Shown: positions 17,075 through 25,362 of the stretch, in pieces | Position numbering within the stretch: position 1 is the stretch's first letter | How the letters are laid out: the number at the start of each line of letters is the position of its first letter | Assembly: GCA_020632955.1 (NCBI GenBank) | Contig: JACKEO010000001.1 | Coordinates: 124,001 to 188,000 of the forward strand | Length of the DNA stretch: 64,000 nt | Direction: 5' to 3' | From: Alphaproteobacteria bacterium | Lineage (GTDB): Bacteria > Myxococcota_A > UBA796 > GCA-2862545 | Made by a program: the position numbers and the translations under genes | Notes under the pieces: model-generated | Databases searched by the model: none | What the model was told of the DNA's origin: nothing | The model's input: the letters and a program-made list of their open reading frames with translations, nothing else

Positions 17075-18136
17075 TCAGTACAGCCCCCACATCCTGCACC
17101 CCTGGTACAGGGCCCACGCGCCCAGTCCGGGGCGCGCCGCGAAGTGCACCGGCTCCCACCGCGGCGCGAGCTTGTCCTTGAAGCGCACGAGGTTGCGGAA
17201 GCCGAAGACCCGGTTGCCCAGCCAGGTGCCGTACAGCAGCCGGAAGATCGCCGTGAGGACCGGCCGACGGGGGTCGAAGGGCACACCGGCCATGGGGCAG
17301 GCGCCGAGCGACAGGGCGCGGGCCCCCTCGTCGCGGAGCTGCGCGACGGCGTGGGCCAGCAACAGCTCCATCGCGCCGGGCACCGCGTCGGGCCAGCGGC
17401 ACATCACGTCCACGCCCCAGGTGCCCGGAGCCCCCGGCAGCAGCGTGACGAAGGCCTCCGCCCGCCCAGGCCCCCGCGCCACCAGGTAGCGACGGCCGGC
17501 GGGACGCGAGAAGGCCGGGGAGCCCACCAGCAGCTTCATGCGCCAGCTGGGGCGCTTGGCGGCGAGCCAGGCGGCGTGCATGGCCGACAGCTCCGCCTCC
17601 ACCGCGGCGGGGGCCGCCTCCTCCACCACGAGCCCGCGGCGCCGCGCGCGGTTCCGCATCTGCCGGAGGTTCTCGAAGCGACGCCCGCGCAGCGTGAGCC
17701 CGGGCAGGTCCACCCAGGCCTCCACGCCCACCTGCACCGGCGCGAAGCCCGCCGACCGCGCCTCCTCGAGCTCGTCGGCCCGCACGGGGAAGACCAGCTG
17801 GCGCCGCACCCCGCGCGCAGCACAGGTGGACGCATACGCATCGAGCAGCGCGGCCTTGGCCCCCGGGGGTGCGTTCAGGCCCCCCACCGCGAAGGCCGTA
17901 CGCCCGCGGTGCTGCCAGGCGAGCACGCGCCCGTCGTGCAGCACGTGGTGCAGGTCGTCCTCGAGCGCCAGCAGCGCCTCGGGGTGCACCGCCGTGGCCC
18001 GCACCCGCTCCTCCACCTCCCCGGGGGGCAGCGTGTCGGGCACGCGCACCTCGCCGTCGAAGGCCGACACCACCACGCCGGGCAGCGCGAGGAGGCCGCG
18101 GAGCACACGGTCGGCGAGGTCGGAGAGGGAGGCCAC
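17075..18136 (-). CDS. DUF2156 / MprF C-terminal-like aminoacyl-transfer domain protein
   Basis: 353 residues from GTG. The double GNAT fold of the soluble MprF domain is suggested by FENLRQMRNRARRRGLVVEE (aminoacyl-tRNA and lipid site) and the C-terminal GNRVFGFRNLVRFKDKLAPRW followed by WEPVHFAARP. In MprF this domain moves Lys or Ala from tRNA to phosphatidylglycerol. Here it is stand-alone and lacks the flippase helices. It could instead be an N-acyltransferase of the same fold. It is convergent with DUF1552 and divergent from the desaturase-like gene. Confidence 0.85.
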   Translation of the reverse strand: MASLSDLADRVLRGLLALPGVVVSAFDGEVRVPDTLPPGEVEERVRATAVHPEALLALEDDLHHVLHDGRVLAWQHRGRTAFAVGGLNAPPGAKAALLDAYASTCAARGVRRQLVFPVRADELEEARSAGFAPVQVGVEAWVDLPGLTLRGRRFENLRQMRNRARRRGLVVEEAAPAAVEAELSAMHAAWLAAKRPSWRMKLLVGSPAFSRPAGRRYLVARGPGRAEAFVTLLPGAPGTWGVDVMCRWPDAVPGAMELLLAHAVAQLRDEGARALSLGACPMAGVPFDPRRPVLTAIFRLLYGTWLGNRVFGFRNLVRFKDKLAPRWEPVHFAARPGLGAWALYQGCRMWGLY

Positions 18137-18203
18137 GGGGCCGCTGTAGCGTGCCCGGGGCAGCGCAGCGTCCCCCGGCCTCGCCGCACCGGGAGGTGGT
18201 GCC

Positions 18204-18209
18204 TACAGT
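18204..18209 (+). promoter_or_regulatory. -10-like element TACAGT
   Basis: CCTACAGTCA lies 26 bp before the desaturase-like ATG; a GAGG ribosome site lies between them. TAnnnT type, no -35 seen. Confidence 0.45.
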
Positions 18210-18235
18210 CAGACGTGTCGCACCCCGAGGATCCC

Positions 18236-19075
18236 ATGCTCGCCTGGCTCACGGCGCACGAGCCCACGGTCCGGCTGTCCGCCTTCTTCGGGGTCTTCCT
18301 CGTCATGGCCCTGCTCGAGCTCGTCGCCGCGCGCCGGCCGCTCACGGTGCCGAAGGGCCGGCGGTGGCTGGCCAACCTGGGCCTGGTGGTGGCGAACACC
18401 GTGGTGCTGCGCGTGCTCTTCCCGACGGCGGCCGTGGGCGCGGCGGCCTGGGCGGCCAGCCAGGGATGGGGAGTGCTCCCCCTGCTGGGCCTGCCTCACG
18501 GCCTCACGGTGCTCCTCGCCGTGCTCCTGCTCGACTTCGCGATCTACCTGCAGCACGTGATGTTCCACGCGGTGCCCGTCCTGTGGCGCCTGCACGCGGT
18601 CCACCACGCCGACCACGATCTCGACGTCACCAGCGGGCTGCGCTTCCACCCGGTGGAGATCCTGCTGTCGATGGGCATCAAGCTGGGCCTGGTGACGCTG
18701 CTCGGCGCGCCGGTGGAGGCCGTGCTGATCTTCGAGGTGGTCCTCAACGCCGCGGCGATGTTCAACCACGCGAACGTGGCCCTGCCCGCCACGGTGGACC
18801 GCGTGCTCCGCTGGGTGCTCGTCACCCCCGACATGCACCGCGTGCACCACTCCGTGATCCCCTCCGAGACGAACAGCAACTTCGGCTTCAACGCGCCCTG
18901 GTGGGACCGCCTGTGCGGCACCTACCGGGCCCAGCCGGCGGCGGGTCACCTGGGGATGACCCTCGGCCTGGACCACCTGCCGGAGCCGCGGGTGCAGGGC
19001 CTGGGGTGGATGCTCGCCCTGCCCTTCCGACGGGGCACCACCGGCGCCTACGACCTGGGCCACCGGGACACCTGA
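18236..19075 (+). CDS. sterol desaturase / fatty-acid hydroxylase family membrane enzyme
   Basis: 279 residues with about four hydrophobic helices. The eight-histidine di-iron signature is present: H107xxxH111 (QHVMFH), H120xxHH124 (LHAVHH), His178 (FNHAN) and H201xxHH205 (HRVHH). The family uses O2 and electrons to hydroxylate or desaturate lipids or sterols in the membrane. FNAPWWDRLCGTYR near the end is a typical family signature. Substrate cannot be predicted. Single gene with its own promoter-like element. Confidence 0.93.
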   Translation: MLAWLTAHEPTVRLSAFFGVFLVMALLELVAARRPLTVPKGRRWLANLGLVVANTVVLRVLFPTAAVGAAAWAASQGWGVLPLLGLPHGLTVLLAVLLLDFAIYLQHVMFHAVPVLWRLHAVHHADHDLDVTSGLRFHPVEILLSMGIKLGLVTLLGAPVEAVLIFEVVLNAAAMFNHANVALPATVDRVLRWVLVTPDMHRVHHSVIPSETNSNFGFNAPWWDRLCGTYRAQPAAGHLGMTLGLDHLPEPRVQGLGWMLALPFRRGTTGAYDLGHRDT

Positions 19076-19081
19076 CCGCGG

Positions 19082-20110
19082 TCAGCCGGGACGCTCCAGC
19101 AGGTAGAGGTGCAGGCGCCAGTCGGGCGCGTCGGCGCGCCACGGGGCCACCCGGTTGCACACCCGCAGGCCCGCGGCCTCGAAGCAGGCCGCGTCCACCT
19201 GGCAGGGGGTCCAGCCCGAGACCACCGCCCGCCCCCCGGGAACCAGGACGTCCGCGAGCCGCGCCACCAGGCGCAGGCAGGCCTCCTCCGGGAGCACGTT
19301 GACGCAGAGCGCCCCCACCGCCACCACGAGGTCCACGGGCCCCCCCGTGAGCTCGCCCAGGGCGCGGTCGTCGCGCAGGTCGGCGCGCACCGTGTGCACC
19401 GGTCGGCCGGCGAAGCGCGTGGCGGCCTCGCCCAGCAGGGCGGCGCACCGATCCACCAGCCAGGCCTCCGCCGGCGCGGGCACCAGCGCCAGGGCCTCGC
19501 CGTCCCCGCCGGCGAGATCCAGCACCCGCAGGCCCTCCGGCAGCACCGCGAGCGCCCGGGCCACCGCCGGGTAGACCCAGGTGCGGTAGGCCTCCCCGAA
19601 GGGCAGGCCGTCGGCCTCGCGGTCCTTCCACCCCGGCCACCACCCGTCGGGGAACTCCACCGTGCCCGTGGGCAGCAGGCGGTGGCGGCCCGCGAGGCGG
19701 AAGTCCACCTCCAGCTCGTCGCCGTGGAGCAGGGCCTGCAGCGCGTCCAGGAGCGGACGGACGAGCAGCAGCCAGCCATGTCCGACGAAGCGGTGTCGCG
19801 GGCCTCCGGGACCGAGCTCCGAGACCACCAGCGGCGCGCCCGTGCGGGGCCGCCCCGACACCGCCAGCCCGTCGAGACCGTCCACCCCGTAGGCGCGCAG
19901 ATCCATGCGCCAGCCGAAGAAGGCGGAGACCAGGTCCTCGGCGTCCGGCGGGACGGGCGTGGCGTGGGCGTCCAGCGTGGCGCGCAGCAGGCGCAGCGTG
20001 GCCCCCACCCGCGCGCGCCGCGTCCCGTCCTCCGCCGGCGGGCCACCGAGGAAGCGCCACTGCGCCGCATCGAGCCACGGTGCTACGGTGCCCGACGCAT
20101 GGTCGACCAT
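19082..20110 (-). CDS. class I SAM-dependent methyltransferase with unknown N-terminal domain
   Basis: 342 residues. Residues 1-170 match nothing I recognise. A Rossmann methyltransferase domain follows with motif I VLDLAGGDGEALALVP, an acidic post-I residue (WLVDRCAALL), then VDLVVAVGALCVNVLP and VLVPGGRAVVSGW. The ATG is preceded by AGGAGG at ideal spacing. That ribosome site and the start lie inside the first codons of the oppositely oriented methyltransferase gene: the two reading frames overlap head to head by 12 bp. Substrate unknown; DxxGGDG resembles small-molecule or lipid methyltransferases. Confidence 0.85.
   Translation of the reverse strand: MVDHASGTVAPWLDAAQWRFLGGPPAEDGTRRARVGATLRLLRATLDAHATPVPPDAEDLVSAFFGWRMDLRAYGVDGLDGLAVSGRPRTGAPLVVSELGPGGPRHRFVGHGWLLLVRPLLDALQALLHGDELEVDFRLAGRHRLLPTGTVEFPDGWWPGWKDREADGLPFGEAYRTWVYPAVARALAVLPEGLRVLDLAGGDGEALALVPAPAEAWLVDRCAALLGEAATRFAGRPVHTVRADLRDDRALGELTGGPVDLVVAVGALCVNVLPEEACLRLVARLADVLVPGGRAVVSGWTPCQVDAACFEAAGLRVCNRVAPWRADAPDWRLHLYLLERPG
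20084..20089 (+). promoter_or_regulatory. -10-like element TACGGT, probably leaderless
   Basis: GCTACGGTGC ends 9 bp before the ATG at 20099 and no ribosome site lies upstream of that ATG. Transcription would begin about 3 nt before or at the start codon, which implies a leaderless mRNA. The element lies inside the 5' coding region of the opposite gene. Confidence 0.5.
20099..20110. other. palindrome carrying both start codons of divergent genes
   Basis: The 12-bp perfect palindrome ATGGTCGACCAT supplies the ATG of the rightward methyltransferase (20099) and, read from the other strand, the ATG of the leftward one (20110). Both proteins therefore begin Met-Val-Asp-His. Confidence 0.8.
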
Positions 20111-21595
20111 CCCACCTCCTACGACCGCCTTCCCTACGAGAGCCATGCCTACCGGGCCAGCGCGCCCGCGTCGCTGGCGACCGTGGCCACGCTCTTCGGT
20201 CTGCACCCCGCGCCCCCCGCGGGCGCCCGCGTGCTCGAGCTGGGCTGCGCCTCCGGGGGCAACCTGGTGCCGCTGGCCGTGCGCCACCCCGAGGCCCGCT
20301 TCGTGGGGGTGGACCTGTCGGCACGGCAGATCGCGCAGGGCCAGGCCGAGGTGGAGGCGCTGGGCCTGCGCAACTGCGCCCTCGTGCACGCCGACCTCGC
20401 CACCTTCACCGCCGAGGCGGGCGCCTTCGACTACGTGATCTGCCACGGGGTCTACGCCTGGGTGCCGCCCATGGTGCAGCGCGCGATCCTCGACCTCTGC
20501 CGACGCTGCCTGACGCCGCAGGGCGTGGCCTACGTGAGCACGAACACGCTCCCCGGCTGGCGGATGTACCAGGGCGTGCGTGACGCCATGCGCTTCTTCA
20601 CCGCCCACCTCGACGATCCGCGTGCCCAGGTGGCCCGCGGGGTGGGCCTGCTCGAGCTGCACGCCCGCTTCGTGCCCGAGGAGCACGTCGCGTGGCGCCA
20701 CGCCCTCGCCGAGCTGGTGCACACGCTGGCGCAGCACGACGACGCCTACGTCTTCCACGAGCTGCTCGAGGAGCACAACGAGCCGGCCTGGCTGGTGGAC
20801 CTGCACGGCCAGGTGCGCGCCGCCGGCCTGCAGTACCTGGCCGACGCCCACGTGCCGTCGATGCTGCCCCAGCTCTGGGGAGGCGACGTGGCCCAGGCCC
20901 TGGCGGGGCTGACGCAGGAGCTGGTGGTCGCGGAGCAGTACCTCGACCTGCTGCGAGGGCGGTGCTTCCGCCGCATGCTGCTGGTGCACGAGGAGGCCCG
21001 TCCGGTGCGGGATCTGCGCACCCTCGACCTGTCGCCCTTCCACGCCACGGCGGTGGCCGAGCACCGCCCTGCCCAGCCCGGGGTGCCGGAGTCCTTCTGG
21101 GGCGCCGAGCAGGGCGTGGTGATCGACGACGAGGGCACCAACGCGCTGCTGCGCGCGCTGTCGGCCCACGCCCCCGCCACGGTGCCCGTGCCCACCCTCG
21201 GGCGTGAGGTGGGGCTGGAGGGGCCGGCCCTGCTCCAGGCCGTCACCACGGGCTTCCTCCTCGACCTGCTCGAGCTCACGGTGGACCCGCCCGCGCACAC
21301 GCCCCGGGCGAGCGCACGCCCGCGGGCGTGGTCGTACGCCCGGCACCTCGGCGCGCGCACCAGCCGCGTGTGCTCGCTGCGTCACGAGGTGGTGGACCTC
21401 GACGCGCTCGACCACCACCTGCTGCTGCAGCTCGACGGGCACACCGACGCCGCCACCCTCCTCGCGCGCCTCCGCGCCCACGTCGCCGCCTTCGAGGAGG
21501 CCACGGGGCAGCCCCATCCCTATGCGGGCGTCGACGCGGCCACGGTGGCCGCCCGCCTCGACCAGCTCGCCGCCTGGGCGCTCCTCGATGCCTGA
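20099..21595 (+). CDS. SAM methyltransferase with methyltransferase regulatory domain
   Basis: 498 residues. The N-terminus SYDRLPYESHAYRASAPASL is the signature of methyltransferases that carry the 'methyltransferase regulatory domain' (PF10119 type). Motif I is VLELGCASGGNLVPLA (45-60) and the ribose-binding acid Asp72 is in GVDLSARQ. LPGWRMYQGVRDAMRFF and VVAEQYLDLLRGRCFRR are regulatory-domain landmarks (about 155-175 and 280-300). The family's substrates are not established. First gene of an overlapping three-gene operon with a decayed paralogue and a GT-C-like membrane protein, so the product may modify a glycan or lipid-linked molecule; that is inference. Confidence 0.88.
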   Translation: MVDHPTSYDRLPYESHAYRASAPASLATVATLFGLHPAPPAGARVLELGCASGGNLVPLAVRHPEARFVGVDLSARQIAQGQAEVEALGLRNCALVHADLATFTAEAGAFDYVICHGVYAWVPPMVQRAILDLCRRCLTPQGVAYVSTNTLPGWRMYQGVRDAMRFFTAHLDDPRAQVARGVGLLELHARFVPEEHVAWRHALAELVHTLAQHDDAYVFHELLEEHNEPAWLVDLHGQVRAAGLQYLADAHVPSMLPQLWGGDVAQALAGLTQELVVAEQYLDLLRGRCFRRMLLVHEEARPVRDLRTLDLSPFHATAVAEHRPAQPGVPESFWGAEQGVVIDDEGTNALLRALSAHAPATVPVPTLGREVGLEGPALLQAVTTGFLLDLLELTVDPPAHTPRASARPRAWSYARHLGARTSRVCSLRHEVVDLDALDHHLLLQLDGHTDAATLLARLRAHVAAFEEATGQPHPYAGVDAATVAARLDQLAAWALLDA

Positions 21596-22844
21596 GGTCC
21601 CCCGCCCGCCCCGCCCGCCCCTGGCGGCTGCCCACCCGGCGCAGCTCGCCGCCCAGGCCACGCTCGCCGGCCGCGCGGCACCGGCCCTCGACGGGGCACA
21701 GGTCCTGCACCTGGCCGCCACGCCCGAGGAGCTGCTGCCGCTGGCCTGGTCGCTGCCCTCCACCACCTTCCACGCGGTGGCCCTCGACGACGGCGCCGGC
21801 GACGCGCTCGCCACGGGCCGTGAGGCCCTCGGGCTCACGAACCTCACGCTGGACGGTCCCCTCCCCGCCCGGGCCGACCTCGTGGTCTGGCACCGGGGCT
21901 TCTCGGAGCGGACCGATCCTGCGGACGCCCTGGCGCACCTCGCACGGCGCCTCCCCGAGGACGGGCTGCTGCTGCTGGGCTGGTGCGTGCTGCCCGGGTG
22001 GCACATGCTCGGCATGGTGCGGGAGCTGCTGCGCTTCCACGTGGGCCGCACGCCCGATGCGCCGCCCGCGGCCGCGGCCCGGGCGCTGCTCGACCTGCTC
22101 GCCGACGCCATGCCCCCCTCGGGTGCGGGGAGCTGGCTGCGGGCCGTGCGCGCCACCGTGCGCACCCTCGACGACGGCGAGCTGGCGACCACCTTCCTGG
22201 CACCCCAGCACCACCCGCTGCACGCCCACGCGCTGCACGCCCACGCCGCCGAGGCCGGCCTGGTCCTGCTGGGCGACGCCGAGCGGCGCGAGGGCTCGGC
22301 GGCCCGCCTGCCCGACCACGTCGTGGACTTCCTGGTCGACGAGCGGCGCGCCCACGGCCCGGTGGTGGCCGAGCAGCACGTGGACCTGCTGGTGAACCGC
22401 GCCTTCCGCCTCACGGTGCTCGGACGCGCCGGGCGCCCCGAGGCGGCCCGTCCCCTGGTGGGGCTGTGGGTGGGCACGCCCGACCCCGCGCACCTCGTCG
22501 GAACGCACCCCGCCCTGGATGCCCTGCGTGCCGCCTGGCCGCGCTTCCTGCCCTACGAGGCGCTCCCGGAGGGGGGGAGCCCCGAGGCGCGGCTGCAGGC
22601 CGTCCTGGAGGCCCTGGAGGCCGATGCGGTGCTGGTGCGCACGCGTCCCCCGGCGGTGGGGGGCGACCGCGTCCCGGCCGTGGTGCGCCACCTCGCGGCC
22701 GCCGGCCTGCCGGTGCCCGATCTGCTCCACGTCGCCCGGCCCCTCTCGCCCGAGGATCGCGTGCTGCTCGCGCGGGGCGAGGTGCCCCCCGAGGCTCGGG
22801 CCCGCCTCGCACCCTGGCTCGCCCCCACCGAGGCACGGCCGTGA
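21588..22844 (+). CDS. degenerate paralogue of the preceding methyltransferase
   Basis: 418 residues; the ATG lies 8 bp inside the preceding gene. The fold order repeats the neighbour: VLHLAATPEELLPLA aligns with its motif I VLELGCASGGNLVPLA, VLPGWHMLGMVRELLRFHVG with TLPGWRMYQGVRDAMRFF, and VVAEQHVDLLVNRAFRLTVL with VVAEQYLDLLRGRCFRRMLL. The glycine-rich AdoMet loop (GCASGG) has become AATPEE, so AdoMet binding is probably lost. This is the pattern of a tandem duplication in which one copy became a non-catalytic partner or allosteric subunit. Intact frame and strong coding bias argue that it is still selected. Confidence 0.8.
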   Translation: MPEVPRPPRPPLAAAHPAQLAAQATLAGRAAPALDGAQVLHLAATPEELLPLAWSLPSTTFHAVALDDGAGDALATGREALGLTNLTLDGPLPARADLVVWHRGFSERTDPADALAHLARRLPEDGLLLLGWCVLPGWHMLGMVRELLRFHVGRTPDAPPAAAARALLDLLADAMPPSGAGSWLRAVRATVRTLDDGELATTFLAPQHHPLHAHALHAHAAEAGLVLLGDAERREGSAARLPDHVVDFLVDERRAHGPVVAEQHVDLLVNRAFRLTVLGRAGRPEAARPLVGLWVGTPDPAHLVGTHPALDALRAAWPRFLPYEALPEGGSPEARLQAVLEALEADAVLVRTRPPAVGGDRVPAVVRHLAAAGLPVPDLLHVARPLSPEDRVLLARGEVPPEARARLAPWLAPTEARP

Positions 22845-24214
22845 GGCGGCGCCTGCTGCAGGCCGAGACGGTGGCCGTGGGGCTGCTGATCCTGCTGCTC
22901 GCCGGCCAGCGCCTGCTGCGCCTGGACCTGGACCCCCACGCCGACGAGCTCGCCCTGATCGCCGGCGGCGGCGTGGTGGACGCGCTCATCGCCCCCGAGA
23001 ACGGCGTGAACCCCCCGCTGCTCCACGTGCTGGCGAGCGCGCTGCCCACCGCCTGGGCGCTGACCTGGGGACGCGTCGGCGCCTGGCTGGCGGGGCTCGC
23101 CACCCTCGGGAGCCTGGCGGTGCTGGCGCGGCGCACCGTGGGCGACACCCCGGGCGCGGCGCTCGCGGCGGTGCTGGCCCTGGGCGTCCTCCCCCAGCAC
23201 GTGGCCGTGGGCACCATGCTGCGGTCGTACGCCTTCTGGGGACTGGCCTGGACCGCCCACGCCGCCCTGCTCTCGCGGGCCCTCGAGGACGACGCCCGGG
23301 CCCGGCGGGCCTGGCTCGGCACGCTGATCCTGACGGGCTGGCTGCACTACGCGGCCCTGCCCCTGGCGGTGCTGGAGCTGGCCTGGCTGGCCACGGCCGG
23401 CCCCGCCGGGCGCAGCCTGCTCCGCCTCACGCCCTGGCTCGCGCTCGCCTGGGCCCCCCTGGCGATCCCGGTGGTGCAGCACGCCGTGGTGCGCACCCGG
23501 ACCTCACCGCCCGCGGAGGTGCTGGAGCTGCTGCTCACGGCGGGGCTCGGCGAACGGACCACGGGCCCGCTGCTGCCGGCCCTGGTGCTGCTGCCGCTGG
23601 GGGTGGGCCTGCTGCGGTGGCGCCAGGCCGCACCGGCCACGCGCCTCGCCCTGGTGGCCTCCGTGGGGTCCCTGGCGCTGCTCCCGCTGCTGGGCACCCA
23701 GCAGGCCGTGCGCACCCAGGCCACCGTGCTCTTCGCGGTGCCGTGGGCCCTGGCCGTGGCCACCCTCCCCCTGCCGGGGGTGGCGGGTGCGTTGCTCCGG
23801 CTGGGCCTCGCCGGCGCGGTGGCCGGCCTCGTCGCCCCCCACGCCACCGAGGGACGCATCCGCGCCGAGGACCCCCGGGCCTGGCACGCCGTGGTGGAGG
23901 ACTGGCCCCGATGGCGGGCGGACGGCGCGCTGTGGCTCGTGGACGACGCCGAGGTGGTGACGCTCTGCTACGTGGTGGCCGGGGTGCGGGAGTACGCCCA
24001 CGGCTCGCCGGAGGCCGCCTGCGCGGGCGAGGCCTTCTGCTGCGTGCACGACGGCGTGGTGGTGCGCCGGGTGCGCACGCCGCCCGCGCCCGGCTGGCTG
24101 GTCACGCCCCGCCGCACCCTGCCCTGGACGCCCCCGGAGGGCTGCGCGGCGCAGGCCACGCCCGCCCGCTACGCGGAGGCGCGCTGCGGCGACACGGCGG
24201 GCGAGGGTCCGTAG
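22841..24214 (+). CDS. polytopic membrane protein, GT-C glycosyltransferase-like
   Basis: 457 residues from a GTG that overlaps the previous stop (GTGA). About nine to eleven hydrophobic helices cover residues 10-345; a soluble C-terminal tail with several Cys follows. The first large loop DPHADELALI, then ENGVNPPLLHVLASAL, matches the acidic motif plus 'PPL' helix of GT39/ArnT/PMT-type GT-C enzymes, which transfer sugars from polyprenyl phosphates. The match is by pattern only. Co-translation with the two methyltransferase-type genes suggests a joint glycan or lipid modification. The 3' end overlaps the convergent gene by 46 bp. Confidence 0.72.
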   Translation: MRRRLLQAETVAVGLLILLLAGQRLLRLDLDPHADELALIAGGGVVDALIAPENGVNPPLLHVLASALPTAWALTWGRVGAWLAGLATLGSLAVLARRTVGDTPGAALAAVLALGVLPQHVAVGTMLRSYAFWGLAWTAHAALLSRALEDDARARRAWLGTLILTGWLHYAALPLAVLELAWLATAGPAGRSLLRLTPWLALAWAPLAIPVVQHAVVRTRTSPPAEVLELLLTAGLGERTTGPLLPALVLLPLGVGLLRWRQAAPATRLALVASVGSLALLPLLGTQQAVRTQATVLFAVPWALAVATLPLPGVAGALLRLGLAGAVAGLVAPHATEGRIRAEDPRAWHAVVEDWPRWRADGALWLVDDAEVVTLCYVVAGVREYAHGSPEAACAGEAFCCVHDGVVVRRVRTPPAPGWLVTPRRTLPWTPPEGCAAQATPARYAEARCGDTAGEGP

Positions 24215-25362
24215 AGGCGGTCGGCCACGTCGGGCAGCGGCTCCTCGGCATCCCCCGCGGGAGAGCGCGGCGAGGGCACGAGGCAGGCCACCTGGTCGGT
24301 GAGCCAGGCGAAGGGATCGGGCGCGTCGCCCTGGTCGGCCACCCACGCCCGGTGTCGCAGGACCGCGTAGCGCAGCAGCTCGAGGAGCCCGAGGTCGTCG
24401 ATCCTGCCCAGCGCCGTGCCCCCCGGGCCGCCGGGCCGGGCATCCTCCACCGCGGCCTCGCCGAGCAGGGCCTCCCGCGCCGGCGTGAGCGCGTCCAGCT
24501 GTTCCTGCAGCACCTCCGCCAGGGCCGCGCGCAGCGCGTCGCGCTGGGCGTCGCTGCGGAAGGTCCATGCGAGGCGCGTGCCCAGCACGAAGAGCAGGGC
24601 CTGGCGCTTGTTGCGGCGCGCCCGCACCGGGTCGAAGACCACGCCCTCGGGCGCCACCGGCAGCGGCAGCCCGGGTCGCAGCGAGCAGAGGGGCTCGGCC
24701 AGGTGCGCGAGCAGGCGCGGCAGATCGGCCGCCTGTTCCCGGTCGCCCAGCGCCCCGTTCAGGGTGACGGCGGCGAACTGCCGCACGTCCCACCCCGTGT
24801 CGAGCAGCGCGTAGAGGAAGACCTCGTCCAGGGCGTCGTCGTCGAGGTGGCCCGCGGTCCAGAGCGCGCGAAGGCGGGCCACGCGCGCGAGCGAGGGCGT
24901 GCACTGCAGCAGCGCGTAGGGGTCGGCGGTGGCCGTCACCTCGCCCAGCGGCCCCAGCTCGGGCGTGTGGTAGAGCGCCACGTGCACGTGCCCGCCCTCG
25001 GGCGGGTGCAGGCCGCGCACCGGGTCGAAGTAGACCACGTCGCCGCCACACACCCCGATGGCCACCATCGAGGCGCCGAGGGGCTGGGCCGCGTAGGCGC
25101 GCAGCAGGGCCGCGTCCTGCACGCCGTGGTGGTGGAAGCTGGTCATCCCCTCCTCCACCACGCGCCGGCACAGCAGGCCCACCACCTGCGGCTCCACCCG
25201 CTCACGGTGCGCCGGGTCCACGGCCAGGGACTGCACCACCAGCGAGGGCCCCCAGGCGGCGTACACCAGCTCGCCCACGCGCAGGGCGTCCTCGAAGATG
25301 CCGGCGGTGACCGTGCCCGCCTCGTCGACCTCCTCGGTGCGGACCTCGATCCAGTCCGCCAT
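24169..25362 (-). CDS. hypothetical protein, partner of the PAAR-like gene
   Basis: 397 residues, start overlapping the stop of the upstream gene (TGATG). No signal peptide or membrane helix. It appears as an N-terminal globular part (1-160, with GICGGDVVYFDPVRG-type turns and HVHVALYHTPELG) and a helical C-terminal part (160-397). No family recognised. One-base overlap with the PAAR-like gene implies a stable pair, as for adaptor/effector partners of secretion spikes, but no T6SS or injectisome gene is visible nearby. Its last 46 bp overlap the convergent GT-C-like gene. Confidence 0.7.
   Translation of the reverse strand: MADWIEVRTEEVDEAGTVTAGIFEDALRVGELVYAAWGPSLVVQSLAVDPAHRERVEPQVVGLLCRRVVEEGMTSFHHHGVQDAALLRAYAAQPLGASMVAIGVCGGDVVYFDPVRGLHPPEGGHVHVALYHTPELGPLGEVTATADPYALLQCTPSLARVARLRALWTAGHLDDDALDEVFLYALLDTGWDVRQFAAVTLNGALGDREQAADLPRLLAHLAEPLCSLRPGLPLPVAPEGVVFDPVRARRNKRQALLFVLGTRLAWTFRSDAQRDALRAALAEVLQEQLDALTPAREALLGEAAVEDARPGGPGGTALGRIDDLGLLELLRYAVLRHRAWVADQGDAPDPFAWLTDQVACLVPSPRSPAGDAEEPLPDVADRLYGPSPAVSPQRASA

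Noticed and set aside
20110..22477. N-terminal extension of the leftward methyltransferase across the opposite operon
   Set aside because: The frame stays open for over 2 kb, but it is antisense to three genes with clear domains, and AGGAGG marks the real start at 20110.
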